Shown piece after piece: positions 44,201 to 52,676 of a stretch of 64,000 bases of DNA (position 1 is its first letter; every line of letters begins with the position of its first letter). The position numbers and the translations under genes are program-made. Origin of the DNA: Bugulina stolonifera (Eukaryota > Bryozoa > Gymnolaemata > Cheilostomatida > Bugulidae); the NCBI GenBank assembly GCA_935421135.1, contig OW285196.1:1116001-1180000 (forward strand). Direction: 5' to 3'. Below the pieces are notes generated by a model. The model saw nothing but the letters and a program-made list of their open reading frames with translations. It searched no databases and was not told where the DNA came from.

Positions 44201-47200
44201 ATATGTATATATAGTATTATACTTCTACAGCAAAAGACTTAAGTTTATGAACAGCAAAAGATTTTGTTTTTATACAGCAAGTGGAGTCCCAAACACAGTT
44301 GGTACAAAATGCAGGTAGAGCTCTGTTGATTAACTTCCTGTTTGGAAAGATAAGTTGGACGTGTAGTGGTTAAGCTGTCTACTAAGCTAAGACAGCAGAA
44401 ATGGAAAGAAAGGTGAATCACTAAAACAACAGGATGCCGGGCCAGGCTTGAACATAAATAACATGTCATCCCTATTCTCACTCACACTTGTCTATTTATA
44501 CACATACATAACTTACATGGAAATCTTAGAGGTTTGGGGACAGTGAGTTGTCTTCTCGCTGTTGACTCGTCATTATCACAGGCTACAGGTTCCACCCCAG
44601 AGAATGTGGTGACAGAAGGTAGACCATCTCTGGACAGCTGCTGACGGGAACATCTGAACCAACTTGGGTTGATGGTTGTATCTGGGTGGTTTAGGTTCAG
44701 GAACAGACAGTGAGAGCAGTAGAAGGAGAGTACAGGACGTGCTGCCTTCCATACACTCGTCGTGTTGGTTACAATACGCTGTGCGAGTTCTAGCAGACGT
44801 TTCCAAGAGAAACCTAGCTGCTCCACACAAGTTGATACTTGTAGGGTGACTCGACTGTTGCTATAGTCATGTATCAGGTAGGTGGAGGTGGAACCGTATA
44901 GAATAGTAGCTCCGTTAGCGGTAACCTTCACTGTGCTAGTGTCATCGGACAGAAAGTTCAGAGCTACAACGGTCATGAGTCTGTACACGTACTCTGGTAC
45001 AGTCAGTCCATTAAACAGGATGTCGAGTCTCAGCTGTAGGTAACCATCAGAAAGCCAGGCTCTGTCCATGTATTCGGTAGAGAAGTAAGGAATGATGTAG
45101 CCATCACCTTGGGGCTGCTTCACTGGGCCATGGATGATGTGGAATGATTGTAGAAGCTCTACAGCTACATCTTCAGGGAACTCAGATTCAGTTTCCAGCA
45201 GGTGGGAGAGAACAGCCTCATCTAGAATACCACTCGACATGAACCTATTCACCAGCTTCTCAAACAGCTGTTTCTCTATCACCTGGTCCTTGTGTGCAAA
45301 CGCTGTGACACTCTCAAGTCTTTCTTTCCACTTGACGTCTGCATGGTGATGAAACAAGATGGCAATCATGTCTGTAATCTTTGGCACCTGATGGAATAGA
45401 TAGTCTTTGAGGGCTGGTTTATCTGTAAACCTGAGAACTGGGCCGGAGTTATGAAGATATTGTAGAATCACTTCACAATCATCACCAGGAAACTCTTTCT
45501 TCACATCTGATACGAGTAGATAAGGTTCGCTAGTCTGCTGCTCTACGTACGTACTTACACGCTGCCAGTTCTTCGGTAGAGTTACTGTGAACCTGACACT
45601 ACGTGACTCTAAGCATTTCTTCAGACTCTCTATGCTAGCATCACTCTCCTTGTCATCAAACACAAATATGTCTTCTCGAGCAATCACGGGTCTTTTGGTA
45701 TCTGAGAGATGTTCCACACTAGATATCCCTCCATCTACCCCAGCCAGCCTCCTCTCCTCCTGTAACATCTCCCTCCGAATATCCTCGGTCAACTTGAGAA
45801 TGTTCTCTACAGACTCATCAAACATCTGATTGGTCAACTTATCCTGGTGGGTAAGAACTAGGATTGGAGCACCTAAGCGAGGACATGCAAGGTAGAAATC
45901 AGACAGCCAATCAAAGCAGAGACGCCTTGTAGCCTCCTTGGGTCCTCTACTTGCGGACAGACGCACATATTCCTCCAAGTTGACTACAATGACGGGAATA
46001 CACTGCTCTTTTGTGGCTAATTGATAAGTTATGTGATAGATTTCGTGACCCGCAAAATCTACAAACTTCAAATTCAAGTCCGATAGTTGCAAGCTCTCTG
46101 TTTTGAAAACCTGAGTGGCTTCATCTGTAGCGGAATTGTCTTCTCTAAATGTCAAACAACGCTTTCCATATTTAAGACTCCGTATGAGGCTGGTTTTTCC
46201 TGCCTTGAGCTTGCCCATAACAGCCACAGTGACTGCAGTCACCCGAGTCCCAGTTTGAGCGAGTAGATCCTTAAAGTATGTTTGTATAGCGGATAGACCT
46301 AGATTACACACGGCATACGGAGGGGATACTAGACTCTCACACCCACTACAGTCTATCTTCTTCAGCTTACTTAGAGTTAGTATGTCATTGTGTATTGTTT
46401 GTAGGTGTTTGTTGTCGCTTATATTTAGTGTCTGGAGATTAGACAGCTGGAATACGACTGTGGGGAGTTCTGTGAACTTGTTGAAAGACGAACCAAAGCT
46501 GGAGTTGGAGATATTCAATGTGTGGAGGTTGGTCAGCTGACACAGACTAAAACAACGCATACATAACCATTATTACATGGTAACAGTCAAGTAACTAATT
46601 GTATACACTGGTACTCTATCACATACTACTACATGGTAGCAGTCAAGTAACTAATTGTATACACTGGTACTCTATCACATACTATTACATGGTAACAGTC
46701 AAGTAACTAATAGTATATACTGGTACTCTATTACATACTATTACATGGTAAGTGTAACAGTCAAGTAACTAATAGTATACACTGGTACTCTATCACATAC
46801 TATTACATGGTAACAGTCAAGTAACTAATAGTATACACTGGTACTCTATCACACACTATTACATGGTAACAGTCAAGTAACTGATAGTATATACTGGTAC
46901 TCTATCACACACTATTACATGGTAACAGTCAAGTAACTAATAGTATATACTGGTACTCTATCACATACTATTACATGGTAACAGTCAAGTAACTAATAGT
47001 ATATACTGGTACTCTAGCACATACTATTACATGGTAACAGTCAAGTAACTAATAGTATACACTGGTACTCTATCACATACTATTACATGGTAACAGTCAA
47101 GTAACTAATAGTATACACTAGTACTCTATCACATACTATTACATGGTAACAGTCAAGTACCTAATAGTATACACTGGTACTCTATTACATACTATTACAT

Positions 47201-50200
47201 GGTAACAGTCAAGTAACTAATAGTATACACTGGTACTCTATCACATACTATTACATGGTAACAGTCGAGTAACTAATAGTATATACTGGTACTCTATCAC
47301 ATACTACTACATGGTAACAGTCAAGTAACTAATAGTATATACTGGTACTCTATCACATACTATTACATGGTAACAGTCAAGTAACTAATAGTGTACACTG
47401 GTACTCTATCACATAGTATCACATGGTAACAGTCAAGTAACTAATAGTATACACTGGTACTATATCACACACTATTACATGGTTACAGTCAAGTACACTG
47501 GTACTCTATCACATAGTATTACATGGTAACAGTCAAGTAACTAATAGTATACACTGGTACTATATCACACACTATTACATGGTAACAGTCAAGTAACTAA
47601 TAGTATATACTGGTACTCTATCACATACTATTACATGGTAACAGTCAAGTAACTAATAGTATACACTGATACTCTATCACATACTATTACATGGTAACAG
47701 TCAAGTAACTAATAGTATACACTAGTACTCTATCACATACTATTACATGGTAACAGTCAAGTAACTAATAGTATACACTGGTACTATATCACACACTATT
47801 ACATGGTAACAGTCAAGTAACTAATAGTATACACTGGTACTCTATCACATACTATTACATGGTAACAGTCAAGTAACTAATAGTATACACTAGTACTCTA
47901 TCACATACTATTACATGGTAACAGTCAAGTAACTAATAGTATACACTGGTACTCTATCACACACTATTACATGGTAACAGTCAAGTAACTAATAGTATAC
48001 ACTGGTATTCTATCACATACTATTACATGGTAACAATCAAGTAACTAATAGTATACACTGGTACTCTATCACATACTATTACATGGTAAAAGTCAAGTAA
48101 CTAATAGTATACACTGGTACTCTATCACACACTATTACATGGTAACAGTCAAGTAACTAATAGTATACACTAGTACTCTATCACATACTATTACATGGTA
48201 AAAGTCAAGTAACTAATAGTATACACTGGTACTCTATTACATACTATTACATGATAACAGTCAAGTAACTAATAGTATACACTGGTACTCTATCACATAC
48301 TATTACATGGTAACAGTCAAGTAACTAATAGTATACACTGGTACTCTATCACATACTATTACATGGTAACAGTCAAGTAACTAATAGTATACACTGGTAT
48401 TCTATCACATACTATTACATGGTAACAGTCAAGTAACTAATAGTATACACTGGTACTCTATCACATACTATTACATGGTAACAGTCAAGTAACTAATAGT
48501 ATACACTGGTATTCTATCACATACTATTACATGGTAACAGTCAAGTAACTAATAGTATACACTGGTACTCCATCACATACTGTCCAATTCACAGAATACA
48601 AGCTAGACAGTCTAAAGGTACTGATATACAGTAGATATAAATATTACTATGGGAGTAGAATATAAATATACTATAATCTATATCAATGTTACTAATACTA
48701 GCCTTGTCTAACAACAGTAATGGATACAAGTCATATACATGTACTATAGACAATTATTACATCATGATAATAACAAATATACAGATAAATCTACACTAAT
48801 AGACTGGGTGAGTATTGGTACCTTACCTTCTCTGATGTGGAAAATCAAATGATTTCAGTTAATATTGTATGTGTGTCTGGGACAGTAGAGGTACTTATTC
48901 TGCTACAGGACTGTCCTAAACCAAGTGGAACACTAACTACACTAACACTATATACATATAATACACTCACCTCTGTGGGAGGTCTCTCAGTTGACACTCT
49001 GACAGATATAACTCAGTTAGTGACCTCAGTCTACACACTACATCAGGTAATCCTCTGGAGAAGTTGTTATGCCACATAAACAGTACTTGTAGCTGTTGGA
49101 GAGACTCCATACTATATAATATAATAATTATACATGTAATTATTATTTCACAGAGTTGATCTCAATAATAAGTAGAGCTGTTAGTGACAATCTAAACATG
49201 ATAATAACAAATATACTGATAAATCTACACCAATAGACTGGGTGATACTGTAGTATTGGTACTCAGTATATCATAGCCTTAGTACCATGATTATACTGTC
49301 CAATTCACAGAATACAAGGTAGACAGTCTAAAGGTGCTGATATACAGTAGATATAAATATTACTATGGGAGTAGAATATAAATATACTATAATCTATATC
49401 AATGTTACTAATATTAGCCTTGTCTAACAACAGTAATGGATACAAGTCATACACATGTACTATAGACAATTATTACATCATGATAATAACAAATATACTG
49501 ATAAATCTACACCAATAGACTGGGTGATACTGTAGTATTGGTACCTTACCTTCTCTGATGTGGAAAATCAAATGATTTCAGTTAATATTGTATGTGTGTC
49601 TGGGATAGTAGAGGTACTTATTCTACTACAGGACTATCCTAAACCAAGTGGAACACTAACTACACTAACACTATATGCATATAATACACTCACCTCTGTG
49701 GGAGGTCTGTCAGTTGACACTTATACAGATATAACTTAGTTAGTGACCTCAGTCTACACACTACATCAGGTAATCCTCTGGAGAAGTTGTTATCCATCAT
49801 ATGCAGTACTTGTAGCTGTTGGAGAGACTCCATACTATATAATATAATAATTATACATGTAATTATTATTTCACAGAGTTGATCTCAATAATAAGTAGAG
49901 CTGTTAGTGACAATCTAAACATGATAATAACAAATATACAGATAAATCTACACCAATTAATAGACTGGGTGATACTATAGTATTGGTACTGAGTATATGA
50001 TAGCCTTAGTACCATAATTATACTGTCCAATTCACAGAATACAAGGTAGACAGTCTAAAGGTATTGATGTACAGTAGATATAAATATTACTATGGGAGTA
50101 GAATATAAATATACTATAATCTATATCAATGTTACTAATATTAGCCTTGTCTAACAACAGTAATGTATACAAGTCATATACATGTACTATAGACAGTTAT

Positions 50201-51498
50201 TACATAATGATAATAACAAATATACTGATAAATCTACACTAATAGACTGGGTGATACTGTAGTATTGGTACCTTACCTTCTCTGATGTGGAAAATCAAAT
50301 GATTTCAGTTAATATTGTATGTGTGTCTGGGACAGTAGAGGTACTTATTCTACTACAGGACTGTCCTAAACCAAGTGGAACACTAACTACACTAACACTA
50401 TATATATATAATACACTCACCTCTGTGTTACGTCTGTCAGTTGACACTCTGACAGACGTAACACAGTTAGTGACCTCAGTCTACACACTACATCAGGTAA
50501 TCCTCTGGAGAAGTTGTTACCCCCCATATCCAGTACTTGTAGCTGTTGGAGAGACTCCATACTATATAATAGAATAATTATACATGTAATTATTATTTCA
50601 CAGAGTTGATCTCAATAATAAGTAGAGCTGTTAGTGACAATCTAAACATGATAATAACAAATATACAGATAAATCTACACCAATACACTGGGTGATACTG
50701 TAGTATTGGTACTGAGTATATCATAGCCTTAGTACCATGATTATACACAGGAATACAAGAGAGTGACACACAGAGGAAACACATACATTGTATACAATAT
50801 AATAATGAACACTAGACATGTGTGGATACTCCACATAGACTCTCTCTGTACTATATTATATATATGTATATACTACTAGTTATAATATATATGGTAGGAG
50901 GAAAGGTACCTGTACATACCAGTCTAGTGAGTGATGTGACTTTATACCATGTATCTCTAGATGTGTCACACGTGGACAGATAACATCTAGTGGTGGCATC
51001 ACATTACCTAACTGGATATATAAGTGTGTTATATAGTTAGAGCCTACATCTCTAGCTATATCCCCGGAGTTGTCTACCCTCTTCAGCTTATCCTCTGTTA
51101 TATAAGGTATTCCATCAATCTCCTCTTCACCTGAATGTCTGTACCAGACTTTACATCCTACAATATAATAATATACATACACTAAGTATAAGAGGTAATA
51201 TAATACTATATAATATACAGTATAACTATTATACATGTACTAACTCTGTATTAATTACTGATTTATATACACTCTAACACTGTACATCTCTGTGTCTGCT
51301 GTAAGTGTAAGTAAACAATGTAAGTATACAGTATATAGTTACAATACAGTCTATCAGTATAATATTATATCATTGAATTCACCACTAAACTCTACTACTC
51401 ACTGTACAGTGTATCCACCTTTAATACTGCTTATAGAATAGAATAATACACATACAGTATGTAATATAGAACATCTACTCACCAAGCTTGTTTCCCAT
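8044..51498 (-). CDS. LRR-Roc-COR-caspase protein, 13-exon gene (whole gene span)
   Basis: Gene-level entry. CDS is complement(join(8044..8205, 8312..8414, 8635..8938, 9808..10030, 43010..43195, 43295..43935, 44076..44165, 44517..46546, 48971..49111, 49694..49834, 50421..50561, 50920..51157, 51483..51498)), 4,416 nt, 1,471 residues plus TAG. Every intron is GT-AG and every junction keeps phase. Domains: possible acylation signal MGNKLGC (1-7); LRRs (about 60-310); Roc GTPase (about 330-510) with P-loop GKLKAGKT 337-344, G3 DFAGHE 389-394 and G4 THQD 458-461; COR (about 541-901); Ser/Thr/Pro repeat linker (about 938-1098); caspase (about 1147-1471) with catalytic H1236 and C1280 in QACSG. There is no kinase domain and no CARD, DED or death domain. 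Known of the families: Roc-COR is a dimerising GTPase switch and caspases are Cys proteases activated by proximity. Inferred: ligand sensing by the LRRs triggers proteolysis, possibly at a membrane. An in-frame TAG 27 nt upstream supports the start codon. Untranslated ends were not resolved. Confidence 0.86.
8312..8414 (-). CDS. Exon 12: caspase p10, substrate-binding loop
   Basis: A 103-nt exon, phase 2 to phase 0, residues 1384-1418. It encodes SSLRYTTHGSPFIRILVATF, matching the caspase S.R....GSWFIQ segment, with Arg1387 in the S1-pocket position, followed by a helix with RDVETLFKI. Acceptor CTTACAG, donor GTAAGT. The phase join to exon 11 completes a Ser codon and restores the family pattern exactly. 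Confidence 0.87.
8635..8938 (-). CDS. Exon 11: long p20-p10 linker and start of p10
   Basis: A 304-nt exon, phase 1 to phase 2, residues 1283-1383. It encodes an Asp-rich intersubunit linker of about 80 residues, longer than in most caspases, with about three and a half copies of TDDVTPPSTP from a 30-bp minisatellite (about 8690-8810). It ends with DADDFIIMKSSSEC, the first beta strand of the p10 subunit. The repeated Asp residues are candidate autoprocessing sites (inference). Acceptor TTATTTTAG, donor GTACAG. Confidence 0.85.
8690..8812. repeat. 30-bp coding minisatellite (p20-p10 linker)
   Basis: About three to four copies of a 30-bp unit, plus-strand core GTGACATCATCAGTTGGTGT, encoding TDDVTPPSTP on the minus strand within exon 11. 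Confidence 0.92.
8980..9700 (+). pseudogene. Decayed LINE reverse transcriptase, antisense in a caspase intron
   Basis: The plus strand near 8990-9045 reads MKSGKGVGPDDIPPYAWK, matching the fingers segment of non-LTR reverse transcriptases (KxGKAxGPDxIP). After an interruption at about 9049-9149, frames at 9155-9439 and 9485-9690 read AVRPAMICGLEALATTK and RWFGHVLRKE...GRPGRRHLDVITEDMK. These are typical of the C-terminal region of RTE/CR1-like LINEs. The palm with the catalytic YxDD is missing and there are frameshifts, so it is dead. It lies in the intron between caspase exons 10 and 11 in the opposite orientation. Confidence 0.85.
9049..9149. mobile_element. Half copy of the TAGGTGTCTT-type MITE inserted in the LINE remnant
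   Basis: GGCCAAGCAAAATCCCAGGC through TCGCGAAGACACTA matches, as reverse complement, the left part of the element at 57695-57967. It interrupts the LINE reading frame, so it is younger than the LINE or was joined to it by deletion. Confidence 0.7.
9808..10030 (-). CDS. Exon 10: caspase p20 catalytic exon (His and Cys)
   Basis: A 223-nt exon, phase 0 to phase 1, residues 1209-1282. It holds ILILMSHGT with catalytic His1236 and KLIIVQACSG with catalytic Cys1280. Animal caspases usually have QACRG; here the fourth residue is Ser. The acceptor TATATTGTAG lies directly against the satellite array and the donor is GTAAGT. Joining exon 9 to this exon gives an uninterrupted caspase sequence of normal spacing, which is the main evidence that the 33-kb array is intronic. 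Confidence 0.92.
10081..11900. repeat. Four-unit (268-bp) higher-order repeat inside the 67-bp array
   Basis: In this part the ctagg variant recurs at 10226, 10494, 10762, 11030, 11298, 11566 and 11834, exactly every 268 bp (4 x 67). The tgataa variant recurs at about 10998 and 11802, which is three 268-bp periods apart. The pattern fades after about 12.0 kb. Confidence 0.9.
15500..37500. repeat. Large nested segmental duplications within the 67-bp array
   Basis: Rare variants show multi-kb copies. gtacaaag occurs at 17681, 27865 and 33426; ggactat at 18671, 28855 and 34416. Both give offsets of 10,184 (152 x 67) and 5,561 (83 x 67). gtgcag occurs at 20931, 24348, 31182 and 36743, offsets 3,417 (51 x 67), 6,834 (102 x 67) and 5,561. 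gatgat occurs at 14881, 21916 and 25333, offsets 7,035 (105 x 67) and 3,417. The copy near 26.6 kb lacks four units present in the copies near 16.2 and 32.0 kb. Confidence 0.88.
43010..43195 (-). CDS. Exon 9: caspase p20, N-terminal part
   Basis: A 186-nt exon, phase 0 to phase 0, residues 1147-1208. It encodes VYPMRDGVRGRFLIINNQLF, the classic first beta strand of a caspase, then RRPGASVDFDNLKRLFEDM. In that segment Arg1174 aligns with the S1-pocket Arg of the RSGTD motif in caspase-3. The acceptor is CTGTAG and the donor is GTGAGA at 43009-43008. The next exon lies 33 kb away, across the 67-bp satellite. Confidence 0.9.
43295..43935 (-). CDS. Exon 8: Ser/Thr/Pro repeat linker and acidic segment before the caspase
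   Basis: A 641-nt exon, residues 933-1146, with acceptor TTTGTAG and donor GTACCA, phase 1 to phase 0. Residues 938-1098 are 14 full copies and one partial copy of an 11-residue unit close to LPQTSTPDGTT, encoded by a 33-bp minisatellite. Two-unit patterns (LSQTSTPDNTT; LPQNSTPVGTT) recur, which shows local duplication. The unit is rich in Ser, Thr and Pro, so it is probably flexible and possibly glycosylated or phosphorylated. An acidic stretch (SDLSDVEEE) follows, then the lead-in to the caspase fold. Copy number probably varies between individuals. Plus-strand open frames here are shadows. Confidence 0.86.
43441..43920. repeat. 33-bp coding minisatellite (linker repeats of exon 8)
   Basis: About 14.5 copies of a 33-bp unit, plus-strand core GGTGTAGAGGTCTGTGGGAG. 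It encodes the 11-residue Ser/Thr/Pro unit on the minus strand. Because 33 is a multiple of three, gain or loss of units keeps the frame. Confidence 0.95.
44076..44165 (-). CDS. Exon 7: charged helical connector
   Basis: A 90-nt exon with acceptor TTATTCAG and donor GTAGTT, phase 1 to phase 1. It encodes about 30 residues including LTKREKVKLEKYLRQLEQQ, a highly charged predicted helix that may be a short coiled coil between COR and the repeat linker. It is too short to be found as an open frame alone. It is supported by phase agreement on both sides and by clean splice sites. Confidence 0.72.
44517..46546 (-). CDS. Exon 6: last LRRs, Roc GTPase and COR domains
   Basis: A 2,030-nt exon, residues 227-902. 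It opens with three LRRs (LCQLTNLHTLNIS, LSNLQTLNISDN, LSKLKKIDCSGC), then the PPYAV...G..AI..YF linker typical of ROCO proteins. Roc: P-loop GKLKAGKT, switch II DFAGHE, G4 THQD (the Roc form of NKxD). COR begins near SVRFTVTLPKNW and continues through LVSDVKKEF, LHNSGPVLRF and the following segment. Acceptor TGTTTTAG, donor GTAAGT, phase 2 to phase 1. Roc-COR tandems act as GTP-regulated dimers in LRRK and bacterial Roco proteins. DAPK1, MASL1 and LRRK1/2 are the usual animal classes; this one has no kinase. The open frame upstream of 46546 is intron read-through. Confidence 0.93.
46566..48578. repeat. 56-bp minisatellite, about 36 copies, in the intron between exons 5 and 6
   Basis: The unit is about 56 bp with the cores TTACATGGTAACAGTCAAG and TATACACTGGTACTC. 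Unlike the 67-bp array it carries indels, for example a 6-bp insertion near 46748 and a shortened unit near 47480. It begins about 20 bp from the acceptor of exon 6 and fills most of this intron. Confidence 0.95.
48971..49111 (-). CDS. Exon 5: LRR pair, copy C
   Basis: A 141-nt exon, phase 2 to phase 2. It encodes LQQLQVLFMWHNNFSRGLP and LRSLTELYLSECQLRDLP. Compared with copy B, every base difference is nonsynonymous (His/Phe, Met-Asp/Trp-His, Lys/Glu, Tyr-Lys/Ser-Glu, Thr/Arg). It splices to exon 6 across an intron filled by the 56-bp array; the split codon gives Ser and the LRR continues as LCQLTNLHTL. Confidence 0.88.
49694..49834 (-). CDS. Exon 4: LRR pair, copy B
   Basis: A 141-nt exon, phase 2 to phase 2, with the same acceptor and donor context as exons 3 and 5. 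It encodes LQQLQVLHMMDNNFSRGLP and LRSLTKLYLYKCQLTDLP. The framework is identical to the other copies at the DNA level. The exposed strand residues differ: His, Met-Asp, Lys, Tyr-Lys. It lies 727 bp from copy A and 723 bp from copy C, inside a tandemly triplicated segment that includes intron sequence. Confidence 0.88.
50421..50561 (-). CDS. Exon 3: LRR pair, copy A
   Basis: A 141-nt exon, phase 2 to phase 2, with acceptor ATTATATAG and donor GTGAGT. It encodes two LRRs of about 24 and 23 residues: LQQLQVLDMGGNNFSRGLP and LRSLTVLRLSECQLTDV. It differs from copies B and C only at amino-acid-changing sites. It ends in Val-Thr-Gln where the other copies have Leu-Pro-Gln. That change lies in one arm of a perfect 18-bp inverted repeat at 50423-50466. 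Confidence 0.87.
50423..50466. repeat. Perfect 18-bp inverted repeat with 8-nt loop inside exon 3
   Basis: Arm CTGTGTTACGTCTGTCAG at 50423-50440, loop 50441-50448, and its exact reverse complement at 50449-50466. Exons 4 and 5 lack the perfect pairing at the same place. Confidence 0.95.
50920..51157 (-). CDS. Exon 2: N-terminal region and first LRR-like strands
   Basis: The acceptor TATTGTAG precedes it and the donor GTATGT follows; it runs from phase 1 to phase 2. It encodes residues 6-84, an acidic segment followed by THLYIQLGNVMPPLDV and THLEIHGI, which look like the first degenerate LRR strands or an LRR cap. The rest is not recognised. The phase-2 end matches the three LRR exons that follow, so LRR exons can be added or removed without a frameshift. 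Confidence 0.78.
51483..51498 (-). CDS. Exon 1: start codon, MGNKL, N-terminal acylation signal
   Basis: The minus strand reads ATG then codons for G-N-K-L and one base of the next Gly, followed by the donor GTGAGT. An in-frame TAG lies 27 nt upstream (about 51523-51525), so this Met is the natural start unless an upstream exon is spliced in. Gly2 followed by Asn-Lys-Leu fits N-myristoylation only loosely, and Cys7, encoded at the start of exon 2, could be palmitoylated. If so, the protein would sit on a membrane. The 16-nt coding exon could be missed by automated annotation. Confidence 0.72.
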
Positions 51499-52670
51499 GT
51501 TAATGTTTGTTGTCTGCGAAAGCTACACGTACCTACAGGTATATATTGTATATATATATTACTATCACTGTCAATGTAGTGTTAGACAAGTAAGTAAATA
51601 ACACAATGAAGTGATACATTAATAAATAGATAAGGTAAATAGAGTAGCAAATGTTACCATGACGACCCCATTAATATATTCCATATTGTATCACATTCCT
51701 GGGTTCAGATAATATTTGGAGTTGTCATTACAATATGAACATTACAATGACATATGAATGCATATGATCGTACTTCTATACTATGTATTACAGTAAATAG
51801 AATATAATATTATTACAGTGATTATCCCCCTATTGGTTATATCTAGGTAACTACACAATCAGTAAACTACTATATAGTTATAATGAACAAACACTACAGT
51901 ATATATTAGTATATAGTACTAACCCTGTAGCTATACAGGTAGATAGTTCACTGCTGTTACCCCAGTAACTATCACAGTAACTATCTGTATAACATTAGTG
52001 GACTGTATTATAGTTAGAGTAATAAAATACTGATAAGGTAGTAGAATGGTTTACTCTGATAAGAAACTCTACTAAACTGATATGAGCTAAGGCTACTTGA
52101 TAATGGTCATTCTATACTACTTGGTAACGGCCTGTATAGACACAGAGGGCTTAACACACCGCACAATATATACACACCTGGTAATATATACACACCTGGT
52201 AATATATACACACCTGGTAATATATACACACCTGGTAATATATAAACAGCTGGTAATACATTGTATATATACACCAAGTAATATGTGCACCAGGTAATAC
52301 ACACACCAGGTAATATATACTCACCTGGCTAGATAATATACATACAAGGTAATATACGCACCGGGTAATTTCATGGAACTAAGGCTAAAGGAATCTTATT
52401 GCTACATACCCTGCTAGGATTAACAGTCCAGCACAGGAAACAGTGCACCTGGTCAGTTGGTGTAATCGAAGAAGCCACTAGATAAGCATTGTGGGATGTG
52501 CCATATTGAATAGAGTTATCTAGGAAGTGTTTGTTCGGCCTCACACACTGGAATACAAACACACCCCATATGAATGACATTAGTGAAAGCAGGATATAGG
52601 ACACGCCCACTAATCAAATAAACCATCAAGTAACTCAATAATAGTAGAAAGCCGTCTATAAAATAACAGA
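51499..52670. other. 5' flank of the LRR-Roc-COR-caspase gene; no other gene certain
   Basis: AT-rich. It should contain the promoter and any 5' UTR exon, but no TATA or initiator could be assigned. A minus-strand frame at 52371-52610 (79 codons) starts hydrophobically and ends near the donor-like GGTATGT at about 52409. The text GCATTGTGGGATGTG near 52486 resembles a ZNF143-type promoter site. Both are weak observations. Confidence 0.4.
52165..52340. repeat. 18-bp minisatellite, degenerate at the right end
   Basis: Four to five copies of CACACCTGGTAATATATA, then looser ACCAGGTAATA copies to about 52340. The open frames over it are artefacts. Confidence 0.9.
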
Positions 52671-52676
52671 TGAAAC

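Larger units (their letters stand above)
48579..50750. repeat. Tandem triplication of about 720-727 bp, each copy carrying one LRR exon
   Basis: The segment starting TGTCCAATTCACAGAATACA recurs at about 48579, 49299 and 50023, and the LRR exon starts at 49111, 49834 and 50561 are 723 and 727 bp apart. Intron sequence is nearly identical between copies. Another partial copy is seen near 50735-50760. An open frame on the plus strand in each copy (starting MENQMISV) is a by-product of the repeat. Confidence 0.93.

Noticed and set aside
44482..44516. Read-through extension of the Roc-COR frame to 44482
   Set aside because: The frame continues past a strong GTAAGT donor at 44516-44515, and splicing there joins in phase to exon 7.
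45134..45829. Plus-strand frames inside the Roc-COR exon
   Set aside because: Antisense shadows of a well-supported coding exon.
50275..50415. Extra exon between LRR exons, suggested by AGAAG followed by GTAAGG near 50275
   Set aside because: All three frames upstream hit stops before a plausible acceptor, except as a 5-nt micro-exon. The LRR exons already join in phase without it.
48837..50577. Plus-strand frames starting MENQMISV
   Set aside because: They overlap the triplicated LRR exons in antisense and exist because the segment was copied.
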